A stretch of 64,000 bases of DNA from Magnetospirillum sp. SS-4. GTDB lineage: Bacteria > Pseudomonadota > Alphaproteobacteria > Rhodospirillales > Magnetospirillaceae. The translations under genes were made by a program, and so were the position numbers. Where the stretch lies: NCBI RefSeq assembly GCF_902729425.1, contig NZ_LR746530.1:154166-218165 (forward strand). The letters are read 5' to 3'. The notes below the pieces were generated by a model. That model was not told where the DNA came from and did no database searches. It saw only the letters and a program-made list of their open reading frames with translations. Below are positions 8,551 to 17,197 of the stretch, in pieces; positions within the stretch are counted from its first letter, which is position 1, and each line of letters begins with the position of its first letter.

Positions 8551-9539
8551 GACACATCCCCCTTGGCCTGGAACCATTCCACCGCCGCCTTCAGCGCCTC
8601 GTGCGCGGAACGGTGGCGGTAGCCCAGCTCGCGCTCGGCCTTGGCCGAGGAGAAGAACATGTGCCATCGCGACATCCTAAGGCCATCGACGGTGACGAAC
8701 GGCTCCTTGCCGCTGATCCGCGCCCAGGCCTCGGCCGCCACGGCCAGCGGATAGAGCGGCGCCCGGGGCAGCTTCATCACCGGCGGACGTCCGCCGGTGA
8801 TCCGGGCGATCTCGGCCAGGATGCCGGCCAGGCTCATGTTGTCGCCGCCCAGGATGTAGCGCTCGCCGACGCGGCCCTTCTCCATGGCCAGCAGATGCCC
8901 CTCGGCCACGTCCTCCACATGCACGATGTTGAGGCCGGTATCCACATAGGCCGGCATGCGCCCCGAGGCGGCCTCGACGATCATGCGGCCGGTGGGGGTC
9001 GGCTTGACGTCGCCGGGACCGACGGGGGTCGAGGGATTGACGATCACCGCCGGCAGGCCGTCCTCGGCCACCATGCGGCGCACCGCCTCCTCGGCCAGGA
9101 ACTTGGACTGCTTGTAGGGGCCGACCTTGTCGGCGATGGTGCTGGGCGTGTCCTCGTCGGCCGAGCCGCCCTCCACATGCCCCAGGGTGGCGACCGAGGA
9201 GGTGTAGACCACCCGTTCGACCCCTTCCGCCAGGGCGGCCCGCATCAGGGCGCGGGTGCCATCGACATTGGCCGCCATCATGGCCGCCGGATCGGGAACC
9301 CAGATGCGGTAATCGGCGGCGGCGTGAATCAGGCGGGCGCAGCCGTGCATGGCCCGGCGGAGCGAGGCCTCGTCCTCCAGCCGCCCCTCGACCACCGCCA
9401 CCTTCAGGCTGGCGACGTTGTGGCGGTTGGAGCCGGGCCGGGCCAGCACGCACACCGTCTCGCCGCGCGCCAGCAGGGCGCGGACGATGGCCGAACCGAC
9501 GAATCCGGTTGCCCCGGTGACGAGATACTTGCCGGTCAT
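8547..9539 (-). CDS. hpnA: Hopanoid-associated sugar epimerase HpnA
   Basis: This 330-residue extended SDR protein has an N-terminal NAD(P)-binding GxxGxxG ('VTGATGFVGSAIVRALL') and a 'YTSSVATLGH' strand. The catalytic motif of the form YxxxK is 'GPYKQSKFLAEE'. It belongs to the dihydroflavonol-reductase-like HpnA family that heads hopanoid operons; its substrate is unproven. It is the first gene of the hpnA-hpnB-hpnD-shc operon. A 197-base gap with a terminator for the upstream chemoreceptor separates it from that gene, so the hopanoid promoter must lie in about 9540-9670. No convincing -35/-10 pair was picked. Confidence 0.88.
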   Translation of the reverse strand: MTGKYLVTGATGFVGSAIVRALLARGETVCVLARPGSNRHNVASLKVAVVEGRLEDEASLRRAMHGCARLIHAAADYRIWVPDPAAMMAANVDGTRALMRAALAEGVERVVYTSSVATLGHVEGGSADEDTPSTIADKVGPYKQSKFLAEEAVRRMVAEDGLPAVIVNPSTPVGPGDVKPTPTGRMIVEAASGRMPAYVDTGLNIVHVEDVAEGHLLAMEKGRVGERYILGGDNMSLAGILAEIARITGGRPPVMKLPRAPLYPLAVAAEAWARISGKEPFVTVDGLRMSRWHMFFSSAKAERELGYRHRSAHEALKAAVEWFQAKGDVS

Positions 9540-9673
9540 GCGCGAACAACCCGAAAAACCCGGACGAGGAATCGTCCAGGCGAACGGCAGCTAGTTACAA
9601 CGTTTGTGGGGCGATTCGCCACTGATTCTTTGTATCGCCGGGCAGGGTCGCCGACGGCGGCGGATACGCAAGC

Positions 9674-9700
9674 GGGGCGGCCGGTCAGACCGGCCGCCCC
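9674..9700 (-). terminator. Strong GC hairpin after the chemoreceptor gene
   Basis: A perfect 13-base inverted repeat (GGGGCGGCCGGTC / GACCGGCCGCCCC with a one-base centre, so a real loop of about five) lies 37 bases beyond the stop of the minus-strand chemoreceptor. There is no T run, as is common in GC-rich alphaproteobacteria. It should insulate hpnA from upstream transcription. Confidence 0.65.
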
Positions 9701-9736
9701 TGCCCAAGGACGATGATGGTTCCGGACGGAAAGGCC

Positions 9737-11443
9737 CTACCCCGCCCGGACCTGCTGGATGAAGCCGTCCACGGCGCCGCGCAGGCTTTCCGATTGCTGG
9801 GCCAGTTCGCTGGCGGCGCCCAGCACCTGATTGGCGGCGGCGCCGGTTTCGGTGGCGGCGTCGCGGACCCCGGCGATATTGCTGGAAACCTCCTGGGTGC
9901 CGGCCGCCGCCTGTTCCACATTACGGCTGATCTCGCCGGTGGCGGCCGCCTGCTCCTCGACCGCCGAGGCGATGGCCGAGGAAATGGCGTTGATGTCGCG
10001 GATAGTGCCGACGATGTTGCCGATGGCGTTGACCGCCAGATTGGTGGAGGTCTGCACCGCGCTGATCTGCTGGGAGATCTCCTCGGTCGCCCGCGCGGTC
10101 TGGTTGGCGAGGTTCTTGACCTCGCCCGCCACCACGGCGAAGCCCTTGCCGGCCTCGCCGGCGCGGGCCGCCTCGATGGTGGCGTTCAGCGCCAGCAGGT
10201 TGGTCTGGGAGGCGATGTCGGTGATCAGGCTGATCACCTGGCTGATGCGGGTCGCCGCCTCCGACAGATCCTGCACCCGCCTGTTGGCGTCCTCGGCCTG
10301 GCCCACCGCGCTTTGCGACGAACTGGCCGCCTGACTGACCTGGCGCGATATCTCGCCGATGGAGCTGCTCAGTTCCTCGGTGGCGGCGGCGACGGTCTGG
10401 ACGCTGGCCGTCGCCTGATCCGACGCCGAGGCGACGACGGTGGACTGGCGCGAGGTCTGTTCGGCGTTGGCGCTCATGGCGCCGGCGGTGGTCTGCATCT
10501 CGGTCGCCGCCGACGACACCGAATGGACGATGCCCTTGACCGAGGCCTCGAACGAATCGGCCAGGGCCAGCATGGCGCGGCGGCGCTCCTCGGCGGCGCG
10601 AAGCTCAGCGGCCTTGGCCTCCTCCTCCATCTGCCTGTTGCGGATCATGTTGTCCTTGAACACCTGCATGGTCCGCGCGATGTCGCCGACCTCGTCGCGG
10701 CGCGACGCGCCGACCACCTCGGTGGTCAGGTCGCCCTGGGCCAGACGCTGAAGCGCCGCTACGATCATCCGGATCGGCTGGGCCACTCCCTTGGTGGAAA
10801 TCAGCATCCCCAACACGACGCCGATGACGATTCCGGCCAGCGCCGCCGCGATCAGCAGGGTGCGCATGCTGTCATAGGTCGCGTCGGCGGATTGGGCGAA
10901 CTGTTCCGACTTTCCGTCGGTGAACTCGATATAGGCCCGCATGGAGTCCTGGAGCCTGGCGGCGGCGGCCCGGCTGGCCATGGCCGAGGCCGAGACCTCC
11001 TGCTGGCCGCCGGTGATCTCCACCTTGCCGGCATGCTGTTCGGCCTTGGCCAGGGTGTCGTCCAGCTCGCGCAGATAGGCCTTGTAGGCCGTCTCGACCG
11101 TCTTCAGCAATTCGGTCTGGCGCGGGCCGGCGGTGGCCATAACCTGTTTCAGCCGGCTTTCCACCAGGGCGCGCTGTTCGGCGACGGCGCTCTTGGCCTC
11201 GCGGACGTTCTCCTCGGTCAGGGCGGCGGCGGCGCGGAATTCGGCCCGGTTGAGCGCCAGCACGTTGCCGTTGATCCGGGCCCCCAGGACCGCCTCGGTC
11301 CCGGCCAGATGCATCTCCTCGGAGGCATTGTGCATGCTGGACAGGGATGAAACGCCGGTGACGGCGATGCCGGCCATGAATGCCGCCATCAATCCGACGA
11401 TCAGAAGGATTTTCGCGCCGATTTTGATGTTTGACAGAGTCAT
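9737..11443 (-). CDS. Methyl-accepting chemotaxis protein
   Basis: This 568-residue transmembrane chemoreceptor has TM1 at about 8-30 ([21 protein letters not shown]) and a helical periplasmic domain of about 160 residues of the four-helix-bundle type. TM2 lies near 195-216 ([21 protein letters not shown]), followed by HAMP to about 270. The cytoplasmic signalling hairpin has its tip at '[43 protein letters not shown]' (quoted in part; key residues E-A-A-R-A-G-E). No C-terminal CheR/CheB pentapeptide is present (it ends QQVRAG). It is a monocistronic orphan away from che genes, with an AT-rich upstream region. The ligand is unknown. Confidence 0.93.
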   Translation of the reverse strand: MTLSNIKIGAKILLIVGLMAAFMAGIAVTGVSSLSSMHNASEEMHLAGTEAVLGARINGNVLALNRAEFRAAAALTEENVREAKSAVAEQRALVESRLKQVMATAGPRQTELLKTVETAYKAYLRELDDTLAKAEQHAGKVEITGGQQEVSASAMASRAAAARLQDSMRAYIEFTDGKSEQFAQSADATYDSMRTLLIAAALAGIVIGVVLGMLISTKGVAQPIRMIVAALQRLAQGDLTTEVVGASRRDEVGDIARTMQVFKDNMIRNRQMEEEAKAAELRAAEERRRAMLALADSFEASVKGIVHSVSSAATEMQTTAGAMSANAEQTSRQSTVVASASDQATASVQTVAAATEELSSSIGEISRQVSQAASSSQSAVGQAEDANRRVQDLSEAATRISQVISLITDIASQTNLLALNATIEAARAGEAGKGFAVVAGEVKNLANQTARATEEISQQISAVQTSTNLAVNAIGNIVGTIRDINAISSAIASAVEEQAAATGEISRNVEQAAAGTQEVSSNIAGVRDAATETGAAANQVLGAASELAQQSESLRGAVDGFIQQVRAG

Positions 11444-11658
11444 GTCCCTAGCTCCGACCAGTGATGTTCATTCATCATCATACTGTTCGGATATGGGCCA
11501 AGGTTGAATACGGGCAATATTCTACATACATACGCCCTATATCGAATTACAATAATACCGGAGCATCCATATTACATTCTGTTCAAAGGACAATTTCTCC
11601 TGTTCGGCGCCTGTTAATACTTAAGCGCCGGCCCATAGTAATACCATTGCCCCTTGGA
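11444..11658. promoter_or_regulatory. AT-rich intergenic region upstream of the chemoreceptor
   Basis: These 215 bases are clearly AT-richer than the surrounding coding DNA (for example the runs around 11505-11590). They must hold the chemoreceptor promoter on the minus strand. Near 11607-11632 CGGCGC and GCGCCG flank an AT loop, a possible terminator for the minus-strand cyclotransferase ending at 11659. I see no open frame worth calling. Confidence 0.4.
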
Positions 11659-12219
11659 TCAGATGCCCGATCCGGCCTCGATGATGCCGGTCTGGCGTTC
11701 CACCTCCACCAGCAGGCGGTGCAGGCCGGGTTCGGCGAACCCGTCCTTCTCCAACTGGCGGATGGTGTTGATCAGGTAGTCGCGGTTGAGGCCGGCCCGG
11801 CCCTCGGCGTCCATGATGATGGCCGCCGCCCGTTCCAGCGGCATGGCGCCGGCATAATGGTGGTGGGCGGTGTCGGCGACGAAGGTATAGGCCTCCACCG
11901 TCGCGCCCCCATCCAGCCGCACCGGCAGGGTGCGGGCCTGGTAGGCGTAGCCGATCAGTTCGCGTTCGTCGAGGTAGTCGATCACGGCGGCGGCCCGCTC
12001 GCCCGGCACCCGGAAGGCCAGTCCCCGGCACGACCCCCCTTTGTCCAGCCCCAGCACCAGCCCCGGACGCTCGGGCGTGCCGCGCCAGTGCCGCGACCAG
12101 ACGCAGAAGTCGCGGCGCCAGCCCTCCAGCACGGCCGGGCGGACCTCGTCGTACTCGAAGCCGGGCCGCCACATCAGCGAGCCGTAGCCGAACACCCAGA
12201 GGTCGTCATGATTTTTCAT
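11659..12219 (-). CDS. ChaC-like gamma-glutamylcyclotransferase
   Basis: This 186-residue protein opens with 'LWVFGYGSLMWRPGF', the YGSL loop that binds the gamma-glutamyl group in ChaC/GGCT folds. The expected catalytic glutamate lies in 'VIDYLDERELIGYAY'. ChaC proteins split glutathione to 5-oxoproline and Cys-Gly; some relatives act on other gamma-glutamyl compounds. The start ATG at 12219 (MKNHDD) is chosen because the motif follows at once; the open frame extends upstream to 12558 but reads across the next gene. It stands alone and is divergent from the small exported protein. Confidence 0.85.
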   Translation of the reverse strand: MKNHDDLWVFGYGSLMWRPGFEYDEVRPAVLEGWRRDFCVWSRHWRGTPERPGLVLGLDKGGSCRGLAFRVPGERAAAVIDYLDERELIGYAYQARTLPVRLDGGATVEAYTFVADTAHHHYAGAMPLERAAAIIMDAEGRAGLNRDYLINTIRQLEKDGFAEPGLHRLLVEVERQTGIIEAGSGI

Positions 12220-12358
12220 GGCGGCACAATGACAGATGGCGCGTCCGCCATCCAGGGCCGAGAAACGGCTTCTCCGGCCCGAATCATCAGAGTACCATGC
12301 TTTTGGCCTGAACGAAGGCCATAGGCGCTCGGGGGCAATCTCTGTCGGGAGGAATACC

Positions 12359-12622
12359 ATGAAATTCACGATTGGCGCGCTCTGTCTTTCCGTGGCCGTG
12401 CTGGCGGGCGGCGCCGCCCATGCCGGCGCCGACGATGTCAAGTGGGTCGCCAAATGCGTCAGCGACAATGCCGACGCCAAGGTGTCCGTGGAGGTGGTGA
12501 CCAAGTATTGCACCTGCATGAACAACAAGATGGACGATAACGAGACCCTGTCCATCACCGCCTGGGAAAAGAAGAACCCCGCCGAAATGAAGGCCTGCGA
12601 AAAGGAAGCCGGCTGGAAATAG
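12359..12622 (+). CDS. Small exported cysteine-containing protein, unknown
   Basis: This 87-residue protein begins with a clear signal peptide (MKFTIGALCLSVAVLAGGAAHA|GADD). The mature part is about 65 residues, polar, with four cysteines: one in 'AKCVSDN', two in 'YCTCMNNKM' and one in 'MKACEKEAG'. The pairs could form disulfides in the periplasm or bind metal. GGGAGGAA lies upstream of the ATG at 12359 with good spacing. I do not recognise the family. It is monocistronic and ends in a strong terminator shared with the convergent methyltransferase. Confidence 0.75.
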   Translation: MKFTIGALCLSVAVLAGGAAHAGADDVKWVAKCVSDNADAKVSVEVVTKYCTCMNNKMDDNETLSITAWEKKNPAEMKACEKEAGWK

Positions 12623-12631
12623 GTCGCGGCG

Positions 12632-12657
12632 GGCCGCCCGGCCCCGGCCGGGCGGCC
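12632..12657. terminator. Bidirectional GC hairpin between convergent genes
   Basis: A perfect 12-base stem (GGCCGCCCGGCC / GGCCGGGCGGCC) with a CC centre fills the gap between the stops at 12622 and 12658. No T run is present on either side. Confidence 0.65.
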
Positions 12658-13275
12658 TCAGACTCTGGCGAAGCGGCACCATGCGAAATTCTGGGTGGAG
12701 CCGCCCGGAGTGACGTGGGCCTGGCGCCGTTCCTCGATCAGGCGGAAGTCCGGACCCAGCAGCGCCGACAACGTGGCCCCGTCATGGCGGCGCACCGGCA
12801 GGCCGGAACATTTTTCCGGACCGTCGGGAGCGAAGGTGGCCAGGATCACCGTCGCCCCCGGCCCGGTCGCCCGCTTCAGCACCGCCGCATAGGCCGCCTG
12901 CTCGGCCGGGTCGGTCAGGAAGTGCAGCACGGCGCGGTCGTGCCACAGGTCGAACAGCCCCGGTACCGGCGACCACGACGTGACGTCGGATTCGATCCAG
13001 TGAACGTCGTCGCCCAGCGGCCCCAGCCGCTCCGCCGCCACCCGGAGCGCCGCGCCCGACACGTCGAGCACCGCCACATGGACGTGGCCCCGTTCCAGCA
13101 GCCGGTCCACCAGCACCGATGCGCCGCCGCCCACGTCGACGATGGCGGCGTCCTTGCGCAAGCCGGCCGCCTCGATCATCGCCAGGGACGGCGCCGGATC
13201 GTCCTGATGCCACGACACCGCCTCGGGCGACTTGGTGGTCCACACCGTTTCCCAATGATCCCTGCGTCCGGTCAT
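12658..13275 (-). CDS. SAM-dependent methyltransferase, class I
   Basis: This protein of about 205 residues has the class I fold. 'AAIVDVGGGASVLVDRLL' is the SAM-binding glycine-rich motif, 'VAVLDVSGAALRVAAERL' follows, then 'WIESDVTSW' and 'LWHDRAVLHFLTD'. The opening 'DHWETVWTTKSPEAVSWHQ' matches a widespread subfamily often annotated as thiopurine-methyltransferase-like; the substrate is unknown. The start ATG at 13275 (MTGRRDHW) is preferred; an ATG at 13287 would add four residues but has no spaced ribosome site. A -35/-10 pair lies just upstream. Confidence 0.8.
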   Translation of the reverse strand: MTGRRDHWETVWTTKSPEAVSWHQDDPAPSLAMIEAAGLRKDAAIVDVGGGASVLVDRLLERGHVHVAVLDVSGAALRVAAERLGPLGDDVHWIESDVTSWSPVPGLFDLWHDRAVLHFLTDPAEQAAYAAVLKRATGPGATVILATFAPDGPEKCSGLPVRRHDGATLSALLGPDFRLIEERRQAHVTPGGSTQNFAWCRFARV

Positions 13276-13302
13276 GATCCCGCCCATCCTCGATTCGCCG
13301 AC

Positions 13303-13331
13303 ATAATACAGGATGAGAGAGGTACTGGAAA
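13303..13331 (-). promoter_or_regulatory. Candidate sigma-70 promoter for the methyltransferase
   Basis: On the minus strand TTTCCA (13331-13326), a 17-base spacer and TATTAT (13308-13303) match the -35 and -10 consensus at 4/6 and 5/6. It lies about 28 bases before the start codon. Confidence 0.45.
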
Positions 13332-13391
13332 TATGACGCCGGGAGTCGTATAGAAGCCCATTGTTCTTCGCAGTCGCGAGAAAGGGAGTCC

Positions 13392-14777
13392 ATGTCCGAG
13401 AACTGGTCGCCGGAAAGCTGGCGCGCGAAGCCGATCCATCAGGTTCCCACCTATCCCGACCAGGACGCCCTGGCCGAGGCCGAGGAGACGCTGCGCAACT
13501 TCCCGCCGCTGGTGTTCGCCGGCGAGGCCCGGCGCCTGAACGCCGCCCTGGCCAATGTCGCCGAGGGCAGGGCCTTTCTGCTGCAAGGCGGCGATTGCGC
13601 CGAAAGCTTCGTCGAGTTCCGCGCCAACAACATCCGCGACACCTTCCGCGCCCTGCTCCAGATGGCGGTGGTCCTGACCTATGGCGCCGCCATGCCGGTG
13701 GTCAAGGTCGGCCGCATGGCCGGCCAGTTCGCCAAGCCGCGCTCGGCCGATACCGAGACCATCGACGGCATCACCCTGCCCAGCTATCGCGGCGACAACA
13801 TCAACGGTATCGAGTTCACCCCCGAATCCCGCATCCCCGACCCGCAGCGCATGATCCGCGCCTACAACCAGTCGGCCGCGACCTTGAACCTGCTGCGCGC
13901 CTTCGCCCAGGGCGGCTATGCCGACCTGCACAAGGTGCATCAGTGGACGCTGTCCTGCGTCGCCGGCACCCTTCAGGGCGCCCGCTATCAGGACCTGTGC
14001 GCCCGCCTGGACGAGACCCTGGCCTTCATGGAGGCCTGCGGCCTGACCTCGGAGACCACGCCGCAACTGCGCGAGACCGATTTCTTCACCTCGCACGAAG
14101 CGCTGCTGCTGCCCTACGAACAGGCGCTGACCCGCGTCGATTCCACCAGCGGCGAGTGGTACGACTGCTCGGCCCACATGCTGTGGATCGGCGAGCGCAC
14201 CCGCCAGCTCGACGCCGGACATGTGGAATTCCTGCGCGGCGTCCGCAACCCGCTGGGCTTCAAGGCCGGCCCCGGCATGGCCCCGGACGAGTTGCTGCGC
14301 CTTTTGGACCAGCTCAATCCCGGCAACGAGCCCGGCCGCATCACCGTCATCACCCGCATGGGGGCGGAGAAGATCGCCTCCGCGCTGCCGCCGCTGATCC
14401 GCGCCGTCCAGCGCGAGGGCCGCTCGGTGGTGTGGTCGTGCGATCCCATGCACGCCAACACCGTCAAGGCGGCCAGCGGCTACAAGACCCGGGTGTTCGA
14501 TTCCATCCTGGCCGAGGTCCGCGCCTTCTTCGCCGTCCACAAGGCCGAGGGCTCGCACGCCGGCGGCGTCCATTTCGAGATGACCGGCCAGGACGTCACC
14601 GAATGCGTCGGCGGCATGACCGCCGTCACCGAGGCCAGCCTGGGCGACCGCTATCACACCCATTGCGACCCCCGGCTGAACGCCACCCAGGCGCTGGAAC
14701 TGGCCTTCCTGATCGCCGAGCAGCTCAAGGACGAACGGGTGCAGGCCCGCGCCAAGGCCAGGGCGGCGGCGCGGTAG
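13392..14777 (+). CDS. Class II 3-deoxy-7-phosphoheptulonate (DAHP) synthase
   Basis: This enzyme condenses phosphoenolpyruvate and erythrose 4-phosphate, the first step of the shikimate pathway. The 461-residue protein is the plant-type class II form. It opens with '[19 protein letters not shown]' and has '[14 protein letters not shown]' (metal-binding Cys), '[15 protein letters not shown]', '[10 protein letters not shown]' and '[20 protein letters not shown]' in order. Length and motifs match the family. A ribosome site AAAGGGAG precedes the ATG. The downstream Rieske gene lies 78 bases away on the same strand. Feedback behaviour cannot be judged from sequence. Confidence 0.93.
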   Translation: MSENWSPESWRAKPIHQVPTYPDQDALAEAEETLRNFPPLVFAGEARRLNAALANVAEGRAFLLQGGDCAESFVEFRANNIRDTFRALLQMAVVLTYGAAMPVVKVGRMAGQFAKPRSADTETIDGITLPSYRGDNINGIEFTPESRIPDPQRMIRAYNQSAATLNLLRAFAQGGYADLHKVHQWTLSCVAGTLQGARYQDLCARLDETLAFMEACGLTSETTPQLRETDFFTSHEALLLPYEQALTRVDSTSGEWYDCSAHMLWIGERTRQLDAGHVEFLRGVRNPLGFKAGPGMAPDELLRLLDQLNPGNEPGRITVITRMGAEKIASALPPLIRAVQREGRSVVWSCDPMHANTVKAASGYKTRVFDSILAEVRAFFAVHKAEGSHAGGVHFEMTGQDVTECVGGMTAVTEASLGDRYHTHCDPRLNATQALELAFLIAEQLKDERVQARAKARAAAR

Positions 14778-14839
14778 CCGCGCCCAGGCCGGACAATCGG
14801 TCGGGTGAGCCGGCGGCACTGGCCGTTTCACCCGCCGCG

Positions 14840-14851
14840 TCCCATATGGGA
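14840..14851. repeat. Perfect 12-base palindrome over the Rieske gene ribosome site
   Basis: TCCCATATGGGA ends five bases before the ATG at 14856 and contains the only Shine-Dalgarno-like bases (GGGA). It could be an operator or simply a chance palindrome. Confidence 0.35.
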
Positions 14852-14855
14852 TGTC

Positions 14856-15257
14856 ATGAGCATCCCACCCACCGTTCTTTGCGATTTCGACGACCTCGAC
14901 GACCCCGGCGCCAAGGGCTTCGTGGTGGACCGGAACGGGGCCCGGCTCCGGATATTCGTGGTGCGCCGCGATGGGCGGGTGTTCGGCTACGTCAATTCCT
15001 GCCCGCATGTGGGAGCGCCGCTGAACCTGGAGGACGATGCGTTCCTCGATCTGTTCAAGGCCAACATCCTCTGCGCCAATCATTTCGCCCTGTTCGAGAT
15101 TCATAGCGGCCGCTGCGTGCGCGGCCCCTGCTCGGGCCGCGGGCTGGAGCCCTTTCCGGTCGCGGTGCGCGACGGCAAGGTGGAGGTGGCGGCCGCCTCG
15201 CGCGCGCCGGACCGGCCGGAGGAGCCGCGCCACCGGTCCGGCAGCGGAAAATCATAG
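14856..15257 (+). CDS. Rieske [2Fe-2S] protein
   Basis: This 133-residue soluble protein has the two halves of a Rieske cluster-binding motif: C-P-H in 'NSCPHVGAPLNL' and C-x-x-H in 'ILCANHFALFEI', about 21 residues apart. No second domain, signal peptide or membrane helix is present, so it is a ferredoxin-like electron carrier or a small oxygenase component rather than a bc1 subunit. The C-terminal tail is rich in Arg and Pro. The start ATG at 14856 is preferred over one at 14805. Its position behind DAHP synthase and convergent to hemW, with a 3-base gap, does not reveal a partner. Confidence 0.8.
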   Translation: MSIPPTVLCDFDDLDDPGAKGFVVDRNGARLRIFVVRRDGRVFGYVNSCPHVGAPLNLEDDAFLDLFKANILCANHFALFEIHSGRCVRGPCSGRGLEPFPVAVRDGKVEVAAASRAPDRPEEPRHRSGSGKS

Positions 15258-15260
15258 AAA

Positions 15261-16382
15261 TCAGCCGGCCACCAGCGCCGCCAGCACCCCGTTCAGCACC
15301 AGCCGGCCGCGGGCGGTGGCCCGCAATCCGGCGGCGTCGCGGGTGACGAAACCGCCGTCGATCATACGCTTCAGCCCGGCGGCGTCCAGGACCGGCTCCA
15401 GCCCGGCCAGCCGGTCCGGCCCGATTCCCTCTGTCAGGCGCAATCCCATCAGCAACCGCTCCTGGCGCAGGGAATCCGCGTCCAGCATCTCGCGGGTCTC
15501 GGTGGCGTGGCCGGCGGCCTCCACCGCCGCCAGCCATTGGGAGGGTGAACGCGCCTGGGCCGTGGCCTCGCCGTTCAGCCGGCCATGGGCGCCCGGCCCG
15601 ATCCCCACCCAGTCGCCGCCCCGCCAATAGATCAGGTTATGGCGGCATTCGGCGCCGGGGCGGGCGTGGTTGGAAATCTCGTAGGCCGGCAATCCGGCCA
15701 ATGCCGTCATCTCCTGGGTCAGCTCGAACAGGGCGGCGGCCTCGTCGTCCCCAGGCAGGGCGAAGGCCCCGGCCCGATGGAGCGGGGCGAAGGCGGTGCC
15801 GTCCTCGACGGTGAGCTGGTAGAGCGACAGATGCCCGCCGGCCAGGGCGAGGGCGAGGGCCAGTTCGTCGCGCCACCGCTCGCGGGTCTGGCCGGGGCGG
15901 GCGTAGATCAGGTCGAACGAGACGCGGGGAAACACCGCCCGGGCGGCGGCCAGCGCCGCCAGCGCCTCGGCGCCCGAATGGCGGCGGCCGAGAAAGCGCA
16001 GCGACTCGTCGTCCAGCGCCTGGATGCCCAGCGACAGCCGATTGATGCCGGCCTCGCGGAAGGCGCGGAAGCGGCCGGTCTCGACGCTGGTGGGATTGGC
16101 CTCCAACGTCGCCTCCAGATCGGGGGCGAGGCTCCAGTGCCGGCCGGCTGCTTCCATCAGGGCGGCGACGGTGCCGGGCTCCATCAACGACGGGGTGCCG
16201 CCACCGAAAAACACCGAGTCAAGCCGGCGGCCCCTGGTCTCGGAAGCGAAATGATCCAGCTCGGCCAGCAGGGCGCGGCGCCAGCGGGCGTGGTCGATGA
16301 CGCCGGCGGCGTGGCTGTTGAAATCGCAATAGGGACATTTGGAAAGGCAGAACGGCCAGTGAATATAGAGGCCAAAACTCAT
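15261..16382 (-). CDS. hemW: HemW-type radical SAM heme chaperone
   Basis: This 373-residue protein has the radical SAM motif C12-x3-C16-x2-C19 ('WPFCLSKCPYCDFNSH'), then 'DSVFFGGGTPSLM', 'LEANPTSVE' and 'INRLSLGIQALDDESL'. These are typical of HemW, long annotated as oxygen-independent coproporphyrinogen III oxidase. True HemN has an extra N-terminal part and an additional Cys; here CPYC matches the HemW form. The protein binds heme and delivers it to respiratory enzymes. The ATG at 16382 overlaps the stop of the polysaccharide deacetylase gene, an unusual coupling because hemW more often follows rdgB. Confidence 0.88.
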   Translation of the reverse strand: MSFGLYIHWPFCLSKCPYCDFNSHAAGVIDHARWRRALLAELDHFASETRGRRLDSVFFGGGTPSLMEPGTVAALMEAAGRHWSLAPDLEATLEANPTSVETGRFRAFREAGINRLSLGIQALDDESLRFLGRRHSGAEALAALAAARAVFPRVSFDLIYARPGQTRERWRDELALALALAGGHLSLYQLTVEDGTAFAPLHRAGAFALPGDDEAAALFELTQEMTALAGLPAYEISNHARPGAECRHNLIYWRGGDWVGIGPGAHGRLNGEATAQARSPSQWLAAVEAAGHATETREMLDADSLRQERLLMGLRLTEGIGPDRLAGLEPVLDAAGLKRMIDGGFVTRDAAGLRATARGRLVLNGVLAALVAG

Positions 16383-17197
16383 GGAACCATTCCGTCCAGC
16401 CGCCGCCGTTGCTTGCGATAGAGCGGGTCGAGGCCGCCCTCGACGGTCAGCGCCCGCCAGACCGCCGAGGCCTCCAGGTCCACATGATCGCCGCGCAACG
16501 CCAGCCTGGGGGTGTCGGCGGTGTTGAGGCCGCGCACGCCGGAGCGGCACAATCGGTGATGGCGGCCGATCTCGGCCAGGGCGGAGCGGTCGATGCTGTC
16601 GATGTCGCCGAAGGTGTAGGCGAACCAGTCCGGCGCCGCCCCCAGCCTTGACGCCAGCAGCCGGGCGGCGTCGCCGACCTGTTCCGCCTGACGGTCGGGG
16701 CTCAGTCCGGCCAGCCGCAGATGGTCGCGGGTATGGCTGCCGATGGTGTGGCCCAGCGCCGCCAGGCGCTCGACGCCGCGCCAGTCCATCAGGCCCTCCG
16801 GGGCCGGCCTTTGGCCGCGCAGGATGTTGGCGGCGATGGCGGCCCGCTGCTCGGCCTCGCCCAGATCGATCAGGCCGGGGCAGACGAAGAACAGCGCCCG
16901 GACCTCCAGCGGCGCCAGGATGGTCTCGGCCGCCTCCAGGTTGGAGGCGAAGCCGTCGTCGAAACTGAGCAGCACCCCGCCGGGGCCGGGCTCGCCCTCC
17001 AGCCGCCGGCGGGCGGTGGCGGGGTCGAGCAGGGTTCCGGCAGCCTTCAACCCGGCCACCAGGGCGGCCAGGGCTGGCCGTTGCGATATCGGAACGTCAT
17101 GCAGCATCAGGATGCGGATGCCGCCGTCCGGCCTGAACCGCCGCAACAGCCGGGTGGCCGCCAGGGCGGGCGGAGCCAGCAGCTCGCGCGGTCTCAT
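16379..17197 (-). CDS. Polysaccharide deacetylase (NodB homology) protein
   Basis: This 272-residue protein has NodB motif 1 'LLSFDDGFASN' (D80, D81) and motif 2 'GSHTRDHLRLAGL' (H155, H159). Motif 1 supplies the catalytic base and a metal ligand; motif 2 supplies two His ligands. The family removes acetyl groups from N-acetyl sugars or opens related amides. There is no signal peptide, so the site of action is uncertain. It is coupled by ATGA overlaps to asnB upstream and hemW downstream. The asnB pairing points to surface-polysaccharide work. Confidence 0.85.
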   Translation of the reverse strand: MRPRELLAPPALAATRLLRRFRPDGGIRILMLHDVPISQRPALAALVAGLKAAGTLLDPATARRRLEGEPGPGGVLLSFDDGFASNLEAAETILAPLEVRALFFVCPGLIDLGEAEQRAAIAANILRGQRPAPEGLMDWRGVERLAALGHTIGSHTRDHLRLAGLSPDRQAEQVGDAARLLASRLGAAPDWFAYTFGDIDSIDRSALAEIGRHHRLCRSGVRGLNTADTPRLALRGDHVDLEASAVWRALTVEGGLDPLYRKQRRRLDGMVP

